Shown: one piece after another, positions 10,178 through 18,874 of the stretch
Numbering within the stretch: position 1 is the stretch's first letter
Layout: each line of letters begins with the position of its first letter
DNA from: Pyrenophora tritici-repentis
Taxonomy: Eukaryota > Ascomycota > Dothideomycetes > Pleosporales > Pleosporaceae
Assembly: GCF_003171515.1 (NCBI RefSeq)
Contig: NC_089397.1
Span: forward strand, 744,001-808,000
Direction of reading: 5' to 3'
DNA length: 64,000 nt
Notes under the pieces: model-generated
Database searches by the model: none
What the model was told of the DNA's origin: nothing
Seen by the model: the letters and a program-made list of their open reading frames with translations, nothing else
Position numbers and translations under genes: made by a program

Positions 10178-11788
10178 TCAAGTACCACCCACGTTCGCTT
10201 CCGCGTCTACAGCGGAAGGTACCATCTTCCCGGCTTTGGCGTCCCATCGATGAACCCCTCCCATGCCAACATTGTACTGATAGTAGTTTTCCGTTCCACC
10301 CTTCACCATCGCTTTCCTAAACGTAATGTTGATTCTACCCTTTTCTGCCTCCGGTCCAGCGCGCTTCGGTAGGCTATGCAGCCAATTGGCCTGCGTCGTT
10401 CCGCGCATCAGTACCATGTCTCCAGAGCCCAAGGGCAGCTTGATACTCCTGGGCTCTTCAGCCACAACACCTTCTTTGGGAGCTGTGGGCTTGTGCTTCA
10501 TGAGAAAGTCGCGTTTCGCACCTAGACTAAAGGATGCAATTGCTGGGTTGGGGCCGAGGAAGCGTTCATCATCCGAGTGGTACGAGATACTGTCTTTGCC
10601 ATCTGCGTAATAGTTGACAAGGCAGAAGTTGAACGTCTCGCCGGTAGTGCCCTCAGTCAATTTCCTTAGCTCATCCAAGCACTGAGGAATAGGCCTAGGT
10701 GTGCACTTGTATCGACTTTTTTCAACTGGCTTGCCAGTTTTGGCGTCAATAATTGAGCCATCTGATGTGAAGCAGCTCGTGTCATCGACTCCAAAAACGG
10801 TAGTAAATCGTGGGGTGTTGATCAAAGTTTGTACACCACCGCGAGTGATGTTGTATTGTACGCGATAGAAAGGAAGCTCTTGCCTGAGAAAGCCAAAGAG
10901 ACCAGGAGCGATAGAAGAAGGTATGTAGGGCTGGTAGTACATAAGATCCAAATCTAGCTGATCGTTCATGGGTTTGCCCTCTTGAGCAGGAGCAAACCCT
11001 AGCTGCTCCGCAAATGTAGCGGGCAGATGCGGGATGGCGAAAGGATAAGAAGAATGCGTTGATTTGTCTGAGCCAACTTCATACTTGGGCTTCTTTGCCT
11101 CAGGACGCTTGAAGAAAGACTCGATCGCACCACGCTTCATATCTACCGGTTTTAGCTCTGCGGGGATCCAGGCGTTCACTTTCTGCCCACAAACAGTCCT
11201 TGGAAGGGGTACGTGCAAGTATGCCCTCCTGATAAGAAAAGCCTCCGTCTGCCCAGCGAAGTCTTTTCCGCGAGGATAGACGAAAAGAGTTGCAACGGAT
11301 ACCCCAATAATGTGAGAAGAGGTTCGCCTCACCGGGAGGATCTTGCCATTGTAATGATATTTGTGAGCCAGAGGTCCGAACACTGGATTCTGCCTGTTGT
11401 GGAGCAGAGCAACCTTGTGCGATTCGAAATGGAAGGCGTTCCAGAGTCCTTGGGGGCTGAACCAGACCGGTCCTTGATTTCCAACGGCACGTGGGGTCGT
11501 GGCTGCGGCCTGCTCTGAAAGCTTTCGATGTATGATAGTTTTAAGCAAGAGCAAGTTTCGGACAGCGTGTTGGTTCACCGGATTGAGTTGAAAATTGGCA
11601 GCAGGTGTCAAAACTGTTGGTGGACCAGATAACTGGCGGGCCGAAGGAATTGGGCCCAGGACTTCGGTACAGCGCAACCTTCTTATACGTTGCTCGTGAA
11701 CTCTACGAGCTTCCTCTGAGATCTGGTTGCGAGGAACAGAGCGACCAGTGACGCGTTGAATGCGGACAGATGGACGTGTAGTGACCAT
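10178..11788 (-). CDS. AlkB-like 2OG-Fe(II) dioxygenase with N-terminal extension, 536 aa
   Basis: This is a single open frame with ATG at 11786-11788. The C-terminal 320 residues form an AlkB-type dioxygenase that removes alkyl groups oxidatively from nucleic acid bases using Fe(II) and 2-oxoglutarate. The iron ligands are H404, D406 (in SYHSDDE) and H471, and the 2-oxoglutarate-binding arginines are in RINITFR (R485, R491). A PIP-box-like string RGAIESFF at 219-226 follows Met217 directly, suggesting contact with PCNA. Residues 1-216 are basic and match no domain I know. They could be a genuine extension, or translation could start at Met217, which would leave a normal-sized fungal AlkB protein. 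ALKBH2/3-type repair is the likely role. Confidence 0.85.
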   Translation of the reverse strand: MVTTRPSVRIQRVTGRSVPRNQISEEARRVHEQRIRRLRCTEVLGPIPSARQLSGPPTVLTPAANFQLNPVNQHAVRNLLLLKTIIHRKLSEQAAATTPRAVGNQGPVWFSPQGLWNAFHFESHKVALLHNRQNPVFGPLAHKYHYNGKILPVRRTSSHIIGVSVATLFVYPRGKDFAGQTEAFLIRRAYLHVPLPRTVCGQKVNAWIPAELKPVDMKRGAIESFFKRPEAKKPKYEVGSDKSTHSSYPFAIPHLPATFAEQLGFAPAQEGKPMNDQLDLDLMYYQPYIPSSIAPGLFGFLRQELPFYRVQYNITRGGVQTLINTPRFTTVFGVDDTSCFTSDGSIIDAKTGKPVEKSRYKCTPRPIPQCLDELRKLTEGTTGETFNFCLVNYYADGKDSISYHSDDERFLGPNPAIASFSLGAKRDFLMKHKPTAPKEGVVAEEPRSIKLPLGSGDMVLMRGTTQANWLHSLPKRAGPEAEKGRINITFRKAMVKGGTENYYQYNVGMGGVHRWDAKAGKMVPSAVDAEANVGGT

Positions 11789-12278
11789 TGTAGCTTTATT
11801 CGCGTTGGTCTATGACGTAAGGGGCTTGCTGTTTGGCTGAGGCTAGTGGTGATTGGCTAAGAGTGATAGGTGCGGGGCTTGATAAACACCGCGAGTTGTT
11901 CGACAAAGCGAAGAAAAATGAGAAATGTTGCAATCAAGTTTGCTGCAATGGATCTTTGTGAGAAATATTGCTCTGAGTGCTAGATGATGAATCTTTCTAC
12001 GCTGAGGGACAGTATGCTCTTATACTTGTGAACTTCCATGGGTAAATATCACGCTAAGGCCGAATCAGGAAGTGTCAACTGGAGGCCGCGAGTCTATTTG
12101 ATCTACTTTAGCAATAATAGAAAACACGACCTCTGCAACTTCTGCACCACACAACGGAAATCGATTTTTTTGGTTTCAAATAGTTCTTCTATCATAGAAT
12201 AGATACGTCCTAAATTTTTGTGATTAGGCGACTTTTAGGCGTGGAGATAAATGACTCTCCGTATGATAGAAGTAGATA

Positions 12279-12483
12279 TTTTCTTAGATAAATAGTTATT
12301 TTTAAGTAAATTATAAGATGATTGGTTCAAAGTTCAGCCATATCAAGAAAAAGCCTATAAAAATAGATGCCCCTTTAGAGAACTCTGTATCTTTTCCCGT
12401 CGATTTAATAAAGGAGTAAAAGTAGTCAAAAGTAACCAAAAGTAAATAATTTCTTAGATAAATAGTAATTTTTTAGTGAATTC
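12279..12483. repeat. Pair of 35-bp direct repeats, 170 bp apart
   Basis: The units are at about 12279-12313 and 12449-12483. Both contain the identical core tttcttagataaatag followed by a similar T-rich tail. Between them is the 49-bp dispersed repeat and a short doubled string caaaagtaa. They may be the ends of a small decayed element. Confidence 0.6.
12378..12427 (+). repeat. Dispersed ~49-bp repeat, left copy
   Basis: The core reads gtatcttttcccgtcgat and continues to agtagtc. A second copy in the same orientation lies at 19340-19387, just past the Gypsy 3' LTR, with a handful of differences (mostly single-base substitutions). The two copies are not the Gypsy target duplication, which is a separate 5-bp repeat. 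Confidence 0.7.
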
Positions 12484-12573
12484 ATGACTGTCGAAACGCA
12501 AAAAGACTAATCTCTGAGCGTTCCGGCTAAAGAATATATATATTTCTGCGACAATGACACAATTAGTTCTGAT

Positions 12574-12578
12574 CTTAG
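12574..12578. repeat. Target-site duplication, left copy (CTTAG)
   Basis: The five bases CTTAG directly precede the 5' LTR and recur directly after the 3' LTR at 19293-19297. A 5-bp duplication is standard for Ty3/Gypsy integrases. Confidence 0.92.
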
Positions 12579-12996
12579 TGTTACGAACCTGTGGGAAGGG
12601 GCACGGCGGTTAAGTTAAGGAGCGTCGGCGGGATAGCTGACCCCTCCATATGTGACACGGGAACTTAATCACGTGACCTCCTCGGCTTGGCATGCACGAG
12701 GAAAAGTCTTGGCACACCCCTCGTACATACGCCACCGAGGAGTGCTCCTCGCGCGTCAGCCACCGAGGAATCCTCGGACTCCTCTGAGCGAGGACAGCGA
12801 GCACCATAGGTATATAGCATTAGGCAATGAGCTCCTATAGCTCATTGTGTTCAACTTCGAAATCTAAGGATTAGTACTTGATTCTCAACTCCCCGTATAT
12901 TACATCGATCTACCAATCGTGCTATACACCCTCGTGTCCATCGCATCACTCTATCCCCGAGAACCAACCCAAGATCATCTTCGGACGACCTTCACA
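12579..12996 (+). repeat. 5' LTR of the Gypsy element
   Basis: This is a 418-bp LTR identical by eye to 18875-19292. A TATA-like string (tatatagc, from 12811) lies about 35 bp upstream of the base where the self-primer complement begins (12847), so transcription should start near 12841-12847. The U3 part is rich in repeated cctcg/cgagg strings, which could form hairpins. Confidence 0.95.
12811..12818 (+). promoter_or_regulatory. TATA-like box in the Gypsy LTR
   Basis: The string tatatagc sits in the LTR at the distance expected upstream of the putative R region. An identical copy is in the 3' LTR. It is a sequence match only, and the start site has not been mapped. Confidence 0.5.
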
Positions 12997-12998
12997 CT

Positions 12999-13006
12999 TT
13001 GAACAC
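12999..13006 (+). other. Putative self-primed primer-binding site of the Gypsy element
   Basis: TTGAACAC begins two bases after the 5' LTR. It is perfectly complementary to GTGTTCAA at 12847-12854, where the element's mRNA should start. It does not begin with TGG, so it does not look like a usual tRNA 3'-end site. Chromoviruses such as Tf1 and sushi prime from the folded 5' end of their own mRNA, and this arrangement matches that scheme. Confidence 0.6.
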
Positions 13007-13013
13007 CCTCAAG

Positions 13014-14969
13014 ATGAGTGACACCCCGATGAACACACCTAACGAAACTTCGTCAAGCCGCACCAAGGTGGCCAGACCCGATCTATTTCACGGCGATCGA
13101 CACAAGCTCGAAGACTGGATTCTCCAGTTCGATCTCTTCTTCAGGTTTGAAGATGAGAAGGTCGACCCTACTGATCGTGGACTGCTCATGGCAAGTTACA
13201 TGCGAGGAACTGCCGCCACCTGGATCAAGCCTTACCTCAACAAATACATGGACGACAACGATGACGACGACGATATTGAACGAATGTTTGAAGACCATCC
13301 AACCTTCAAAGACAAGCTTAGACAGCAATTCGGAGTCATCAACGAAGAATCCAAGGCAGATCGTGCAATCCAACAGCTCAAACAAACCCAATCAGTCGCC
13401 GACTACGCCAGTATCTTCCAGGGGCATGCCCTGAAGACCGACTGGGACGACAAGGCATTAAGGGTTATGTACCGACAAGGACTCAAGGAAAGAGTCAAAG
13501 AAGAGCTCATGCGAAGCGGCGTGGCAATCAACAACCTACAGGATCTCATCCGAGAATCAATTCGTATCGACAACGCACTCTACGAATTGCAGCAGGAAAT
13601 CCGACCGGTTAGAGCCAACCAGTCAGTGCAACGCACAAAGGGACGATTCTTTAAGAAGAAACCAGGATATCGGACGACACCCGGAGGTATTGTACCCTCC
13701 GCCGGTAACAACTGGCACGACCCTGATGCAATGCAACTGGACAACATCAACAAAGGCAAGAGTTTCGGAAGGAACGACAAGAAGAAGCCGTATAACAAGA
13801 AGGAGATCACTTGTTATAACTGTGACAAGAAAGGTCACATGGCTAGGGACTGCCACAGCAAGAACAAGGTGGTTAGACAACTCAACGTTATCCACAAAGC
13901 AGTACCCACTGAGCAACACGAGACATGGAATGTCATATCTAAACCAACCATCGAAATCAACACGCAGGAAAGCGTTTTGGGATTGGATAACCTCACACTC
14001 GTGGAATCAGACTCAGAAGAAGAACAGCCCTCTTCGGAGTACGACATGCTCGAAGACGAGTCCAAGGACTTAGAGGCTACGGAAATCGACCAGACCAAAT
14101 TCGGCAAGATGGCCATGTTTGAAGGAATCAACAGGCCATCCACACCTTATATACAGGAAGAAGAGTTCTACAAGCTCGCAGGACAAATCAACCAGCTACT
14201 ACGACACCTCAACAAGGCTAATATCGAGTACGCCTGTGAGGAACCCAACATTATGGCTGCTATGCGACAGGACTTCTACCGATTGTCACTAGAAGTACAA
14301 CAAAATAAGGAAAACATTTCAACCGAAATATTGGAGTTCCTACCAACAACATGGGAACTAAGCTGGATCGAAGACGCAATCCGATCATGGGAAGAACCAA
14401 CGTTGCCAATCTCGGAAGAAGAGAAGCAAGAGATCTACGACGAACTCTGCCAGACCAGGAACGACTGGAAGACCTTCCAACACGGCCACAAGAGAAAGGC
14501 CAAGGACATCAGTAGATCAAAGGAACACGACTACTGGATGGACCCTAGGAACCCAGAACATGAGAAGTTATCATGGGTTACATGCATTCACGACCATTGC
14601 AGAGTACACTACTCGGATAAGTCCGGATCAGGATGGTTCCCGGAAGAAACCAAACGATCGTACCGCTGCAAGTGGCAATTCTTCGACTGCAAAAACGACC
14701 TATGCCCAATACATTTATGGGACAAAAGGGAAAAGACATACTTCCCAGGTCACGACAACCCCGAAGAAATTGATCAGATGCAAACAGTATGGCTAAAAGA
14801 ATACGATGAAGGAGACGCTTGGGAATGTCAACAACCCAACTGGCAAACGTGCCTTAGCAAAGAATGCGACCTTCATGCGATAGCCAAAGGATTCCATGGA
14901 TTTGGAAATCAGGCTTTTTTAGGCCAGCACCCGGCCCAGAGCGGCCCGGCAAGGAGATTAACTCAGTAA
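13014..14969 (+). CDS. Gypsy Gag with zinc knuckle and C-terminal CX4CX2H repeats, 651 aa
   Basis: The first ATG in frame is at 13014; the frame is also open upstream from a TTG. Residues 20-190 form a Gag-type helical capsid domain. After a basic linker comes a CCHC zinc knuckle (C267, C270, H275, C280; CYNC...H...C). A 340-residue C-terminal part follows, acidic and then Cys/His-rich, which is long for a Gypsy Gag. It holds three modules of the form Trp-x2/3/4-Cys-x4-Cys-x2-His, with cysteines starting near 524, 559 and 613. Two of them are followed by [WY]-F-P. The frame overlaps pol by about 100 bp and contains the frameshift heptamer near its end. The protein should package the RNA into virus-like particles. 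Confidence 0.92.
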   Translation: MSDTPMNTPNETSSSRTKVARPDLFHGDRHKLEDWILQFDLFFRFEDEKVDPTDRGLLMASYMRGTAATWIKPYLNKYMDDNDDDDDIERMFEDHPTFKDKLRQQFGVINEESKADRAIQQLKQTQSVADYASIFQGHALKTDWDDKALRVMYRQGLKERVKEELMRSGVAINNLQDLIRESIRIDNALYELQQEIRPVRANQSVQRTKGRFFKKKPGYRTTPGGIVPSAGNNWHDPDAMQLDNINKGKSFGRNDKKKPYNKKEITCYNCDKKGHMARDCHSKNKVVRQLNVIHKAVPTEQHETWNVISKPTIEINTQESVLGLDNLTLVESDSEEEQPSSEYDMLEDESKDLEATEIDQTKFGKMAMFEGINRPSTPYIQEEEFYKLAGQINQLLRHLNKANIEYACEEPNIMAAMRQDFYRLSLEVQQNKENISTEILEFLPTTWELSWIEDAIRSWEEPTLPISEEEKQEIYDELCQTRNDWKTFQHGHKRKAKDISRSKEHDYWMDPRNPEHEKLSWVTCIHDHCRVHYSDKSGSGWFPEETKRSYRCKWQFFDCKNDLCPIHLWDKREKTYFPGHDNPEEIDQMQTVWLKEYDEGDAWECQQPNWQTCLSKECDLHAIAKGFHGFGNQAFLGQHPAQSGPARRLTQ

Positions 14970-17900
14970 ACTCCTTAGACCTCATCAAGCTTCAGGTGAA
15001 GCTTGAAGGGAGGTGGATGAAGGCACTAGTAGATTCGGGATCACAAGCCAACTACGTTTCAGCGCACGCAGCGTCTTCAGCCGGACTGAAGCCACTACGG
15101 AAACAAGAAGCTTACCCACTACATGTGGCCAACGGAGAGCCAATGCCAGGTGAACAAGAGATCACCCACGAGGTCAGACAAGTGACGCTCAACATCCAAG
15201 GACACCAAGAGAAGATAGACCTAGATGTCTTCGGACTAGCTACCCACGACATCATATTAGGACTTCCATGGTTACGAGAACACAACCCACGGATCGACTG
15301 GAAGTCGAAGATGTTCTCATTTGAGTGCTGTGGAACGGACGCAACCACAAGCCAGCCTACGCATTGTCAGAGTACGATGGTAGATGAGAGGAAACTGAAT
15401 AACATCGCAAAGAAAAAGCGAGCCTCGACAAAGGACGGCCTTAAGAAACAAGGGTCCGACTCAGCAGACGCCGGAACGGAGCCACCGGGTCGACAGACTA
15501 GAGTTTTGGAGAAACGCGCAACTCCTGAGATCCCCGCAGAATACAAAGAATTCGAACATCTATTCCGGGAAGTGGCAGATGAACAAGCATTGCCAAAACA
15601 CCAACCCTGGGACCACAAGATTGTCTTACAGGAAGGAAAGAAACCGACTTTCGGCCCAATATACGGACTATCGGAAAAAGAATTGAGCACGTTACGCGAC
15701 TACATCAAGACAAGTCTAGCAAAGAAATATATCCGACCATCGAAGTCACCAGCAGGATATCCAATCATGTTTGTCCCGAAGAAAGACGGAAAACTACGAC
15801 TATGTGTAGACTATCGCAAGCTCAACGACATCACAATCAAGAATCGATACCCCCTACCGAATATTACAGAATTACGGGATCGATTATCTCGCGCAGAGAT
15901 CTTTACAGCATTAGATCTTCGAGATGGATACCACCTAATTCGCATAGCGAAAGGTGAAGAGTGGAAAACGGCGTTCCGATCAAGATACGGACACTACGAA
16001 TACACAGTTATGCCGTTTGGACTCACGAACGCCCCAGCAACGTTCCAGGAACTCATCAACAATGTGTTAAGAGCACATCTAGACATCTTTGTCATAGCTT
16101 ATCTAGACGACATTCTCGTCTACTCCGAGACTTTAGAGGACCATGTTGAACATGTCAAGACGGTACTAAGGGCCCTTGAGCAGTTCAACCTCCGACTCAA
16201 ACCAGAGAAGTGTGAATTTCACAAGACTAAGGTCAACTTCTTAGGCTATGTAGTAGGAGCGGACGGAGTACAAATGAGCGAAGAAAAGATTCAGGTTATT
16301 AAGGATTGGCCAACACCGACAACAGTTGTACAGATACAGTCCTTCTTAGGATTCTTGAACTTCAACCGACAGTTCATCAAGGACTTCTCAAACATTGCCA
16401 TCCCTTTGACAAAACTCACAAGAAAGGACGTACTCTTTAAGTGGAGCAAGGAAGCAGAGAACGCATTCCAAACGCTTAAGAAAGCAAGCACAGAACCACC
16501 ATGTTTTCGAATATTCCAAGCAGGACACCCATTACGCTTTGAGACCGACGCATCGGATCTCGCGCTAGGCGGATGCGCAAGTCAATTGCACGAAGGCAAA
16601 TGGCACCCCATCGCCTACTACTCTCGCAAATTCTCAGGACCAGAAGAACGATACGACGTTCACGACAAGGAGCTACTAGCTATTGTCGCATGCTTACAAC
16701 ACTGGAGAGTATACGCAGAAAGCTGCTCGGAACTTACGATATACACAGATCACAAAAATCTAGTGAACTTTACGACTACCAAAGTACTCAACCGCAGACA
16801 AGTAAGATGGTCAGAACTACTAGGACAATACAAGTTCAAGATTGTGTACACACCAGGAAAAGAAAACGGTAGAGCAGACGCTCTCAGCCGTAGACCAGAT
16901 ATCGCAGGCACCAAGGAAGTCATCGACACCGCGATACTCAGGGTTAACGAAGACGGATCGCTAGGACCAGCAAAAACGCTGAACGCCATCCTCCACATCG
17001 GAAACAATGTACCGGAAGAATTGCAGGAAGCAATTATTCAGCAACACCACGACGACCCTGTACACGGCCACCCGGGCATTACCAGAACAATGGAACTCAT
17101 CAGACGCAACTACGAGTTCCCAGGAATGAAGGAAAAGGTTACCTTATTCATCGCAAAATGTGCAGAATGTCAGAAGAACAAACACGACACACACGCACCT
17201 TACGGCGAGATGCAAGCGTTAGAGCTACCCACAGAACCTTGGGCAGACATCTCTATGGACTTTGTCACAGGTTTACCAGTCTCAAGAGACCCGGCGACAA
17301 ACATAGGATACAACGCAATACTCGTTGTAATCGATCGATTCACCAAGCAAGCAGAGTACATTCCGTTTAGAAACGATTTCACGGCAGTACACCTAGCTCA
17401 CATCATCAACGATCGAATTATCAGACATCACGGCATACCAAAGTCAATCATAAGCGACAGAGACAAGCTCTTCACTTCAAACTTTTGGACGACACTTTTG
17501 GCCGCGATCGGTACAAAACGCAAGCTATCAACAGCGTTTCATCCGCAGACAGACGGACAGACAGAAAGAACGAACAGAACTATGAAAGCATATCTCAGGA
17601 TATACGTCAATCATCAGCAAACCAACTGGGTTTCGCTTCTGCCTATGGCACAAATGGCATACAATAACAAGCTTTCAGAGTCTACAGGACAGACTCCGTT
17701 CTATGCAAACCACGGGAGACACCCAAATCTCTTTACACGCACACTTCCAAGCCAGAAAACGGAAGCAGCCATCGCCACAGCCGAGGAGCTGAAGGCAGTA
17801 CATGAGTTGCTACAGAGCAAACTCGAGACAGCACAACGTCAAAGCATTTCATATGTCAACAAGAAACGAAAAATGGCACCTCAGCTAAAGAAGGGGGATA

Positions 17901-18361
17901 AAGTTTATCTACGCACGAAGAATCTTCGCACGAAGCGACCAAGCAAAGGACTCGACAACGTCAAAGTCGGACCATTTTTGATTCTCAACCGAAAAGGACC
18001 AGTTACGTACACACTCGATCTTCCACCAGACGCTAGAATACATCCCAGATTCCATGTAAGCCTCTTAGAACCAGCACACCCAGATACGCCATTACAGAAA
18101 ACCTTCCACTACGAAACGGAAGAAGAAAACGAATTTGAAGTCGAAAACATTGTCACACACAGAGTTGTGGACAACGGCACCGAATATCTAGTCAAATGGT
18201 TAGGATACCCAGACAGCGAAAACACATGGGAACCAGACACCAACCTCACAAACTGCCGACAACTACTTCAAGAATATAAGAAAAAGACATACCAGACAGC
18301 CTCAGCTAGAGGAAAAAACGGGAGCATCGCCAGGATTCGCGGGCGACGCGAGCGCATCTAG
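14864..18361 (+). CDS. Gypsy Pol: protease, RT, RNase H, integrase, chromodomain
   Basis: The frame is -1 relative to gag. It is open from 14864, and ribosomes should enter near 14921 as Gag-Pol. Domain order is protease (DSG at 15032-15040), reverse transcriptase (YLDD at 16100-16111), RNase H (TDAS motif near 16547), integrase HHCC zinc finger (near 17047-17170), and the DD(35)E integrase core with SDRD and QTERTNRTM blocks. A C-terminal chromodomain (about 18130-18280) carries the aromatic motifs YLVKWLGY and NTWEP. This is the chromovirus layout. All catalytic motifs are intact and the frame is uninterrupted for 1165 codons. The last 20 codons overlap an antisense ORF. Confidence 0.95.
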   Translation: MRPSCDSQRIPWIWKSGFFRPAPGPERPGKEINSVNSLDLIKLQVKLEGRWMKALVDSGSQANYVSAHAASSAGLKPLRKQEAYPLHVANGEPMPGEQEITHEVRQVTLNIQGHQEKIDLDVFGLATHDIILGLPWLREHNPRIDWKSKMFSFECCGTDATTSQPTHCQSTMVDERKLNNIAKKKRASTKDGLKKQGSDSADAGTEPPGRQTRVLEKRATPEIPAEYKEFEHLFREVADEQALPKHQPWDHKIVLQEGKKPTFGPIYGLSEKELSTLRDYIKTSLAKKYIRPSKSPAGYPIMFVPKKDGKLRLCVDYRKLNDITIKNRYPLPNITELRDRLSRAEIFTALDLRDGYHLIRIAKGEEWKTAFRSRYGHYEYTVMPFGLTNAPATFQELINNVLRAHLDIFVIAYLDDILVYSETLEDHVEHVKTVLRALEQFNLRLKPEKCEFHKTKVNFLGYVVGADGVQMSEEKIQVIKDWPTPTTVVQIQSFLGFLNFNRQFIKDFSNIAIPLTKLTRKDVLFKWSKEAENAFQTLKKASTEPPCFRIFQAGHPLRFETDASDLALGGCASQLHEGKWHPIAYYSRKFSGPEERYDVHDKELLAIVACLQHWRVYAESCSELTIYTDHKNLVNFTTTKVLNRRQVRWSELLGQYKFKIVYTPGKENGRADALSRRPDIAGTKEVIDTAILRVNEDGSLGPAKTLNAILHIGNNVPEELQEAIIQQHHDDPVHGHPGITRTMELIRRNYEFPGMKEKVTLFIAKCAECQKNKHDTHAPYGEMQALELPTEPWADISMDFVTGLPVSRDPATNIGYNAILVVIDRFTKQAEYIPFRNDFTAVHLAHIINDRIIRHHGIPKSIISDRDKLFTSNFWTTLLAAIGTKRKLSTAFHPQTDGQTERTNRTMKAYLRIYVNHQQTNWVSLLPMAQMAYNNKLSESTGQTPFYANHGRHPNLFTRTLPSQKTEAAIATAEELKAVHELLQSKLETAQRQSISYVNKKRKMAPQLKKGDKVYLRTKNLRTKRPSKGLDNVKVGPFLILNRKGPVTYTLDLPPDARIHPRFHVSLLEPAHPDTPLQKTFHYETEEENEFEVENIVTHRVVDNGTEYLVKWLGYPDSENTWEPDTNLTNCRQLLQEYKKKTYQTASARGKNGSIARIRGRRERI
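14915..14921 (+). promoter_or_regulatory. -1 ribosomal frameshift heptamer TTTTTTA
   Basis: In the gag frame the bases read T TTT TTA (codons 14916-14918 and 14919-14921), the canonical X-XXY-YYZ slippery site and the same heptamer that retroviruses such as HIV-1 use. Slipping back one base puts the ribosome in the open pol frame (next codon 14921-14923). A GC-rich block with several ggcc/ccgg strings starts immediately downstream (14922-14950) and could fold into the stimulatory structure. The gag stop codon follows 45 bp later. Confidence 0.85.
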
Positions 18362-18817
18362 GGAACCAAGGGTTTCCCACATCATCGGCGAAAACCCCAC
18401 CAAGGCATCCGCCACGGGGCAATTCATCGACTCTTGCGCATCCACGTCATCACCACCATCGCGCAAGGTATTCGCCAAACATATCGCCTTCTTAGCAGCG
18501 CGCTCTTCGGCCTGCTTCAAAATCTTCTTATTTCGCATCAAGCGCGAAATCACCTGAGCCAACAACTGCTCATCCTCCTCCACCTTCTTTTTATACTCTT
18601 CACGAGTCTTATCTAGGGACACCCACGACATGTTTACACATGGATGTCCTAGACGAGTACACTCCGAACACTTCAAACGCTTGCCATCGACTTCGGGCAT
18701 CGCGACGCACTGACGGTTATTCGCAAAACAGTAATCGCAGGATACGGGCGCAAGGAGGCCGTTTCGACGAATCTCAAGGGCAAGGCGAAGATGTTCTTTA
18801 GACCTGGGGACGGACAT
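18302..18817 (-). CDS. Antisense ORF in the Gypsy element with Zn2Cys6-like cluster, 171 aa
   Basis: The ORF is on the strand opposite pol, between the pol end and the 3' LTR, with its ATG at 18815-18817 (the frame is open to 18853). Six cysteines, C27, C30, C37, C50, C53 and C60, have the spacing CX2CX6CX12CX2CX6C. That fits the fungal binuclear zinc cluster, whose middle gap is variable. A basic stretch precedes it (RSKEHLRLALEIRR). A Lys/Glu-rich helix of about 50 residues follows and could be a coiled coil, as in GAL4-type dimerising regulators. The tail is acidic and Ser/Pro-rich. It overlaps pol by 60 bp, so transcription would be convergent. Its promoter would have to lie in or near the 3' LTR. 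It may be an element-encoded regulator, but neither expression nor DNA binding can be shown from sequence. Confidence 0.7.
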   Translation of the reverse strand: MSVPRSKEHLRLALEIRRNGLLAPVSCDYCFANNRQCVAMPEVDGKRLKCSECTRLGHPCVNMSWVSLDKTREEYKKKVEEDEQLLAQVISRLMRNKKILKQAEERAAKKAICLANTLRDGGDDVDAQESMNCPVADALVGFSPMMWETLGSLDALASPANPGDAPVFSSS

Positions 18818-18874
18818 CGTCAGACACAGGCGCACGGACAAGCTTGAGGACAAGCTTAGGAAGGAAGGGGATGG

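Larger units (their letters stand above)
11789..12573. other. Intergenic 785 bp, AT-rich, bearing short repeats
   Basis: The first part is the likely AlkB-like gene promoter. The AT-rich stretch 12180-12570 carries a 35-bp direct repeat and a copy of a 49-bp repeat also found on the far side of the Gypsy element. No coding frame was recognised. Confidence 0.5.

Noticed and set aside
12610..12840. Short open frames inside both Gypsy LTRs (65 and 62 codons)
   Set aside because: They are identical because the LTRs are identical, and no protein feature supports them.
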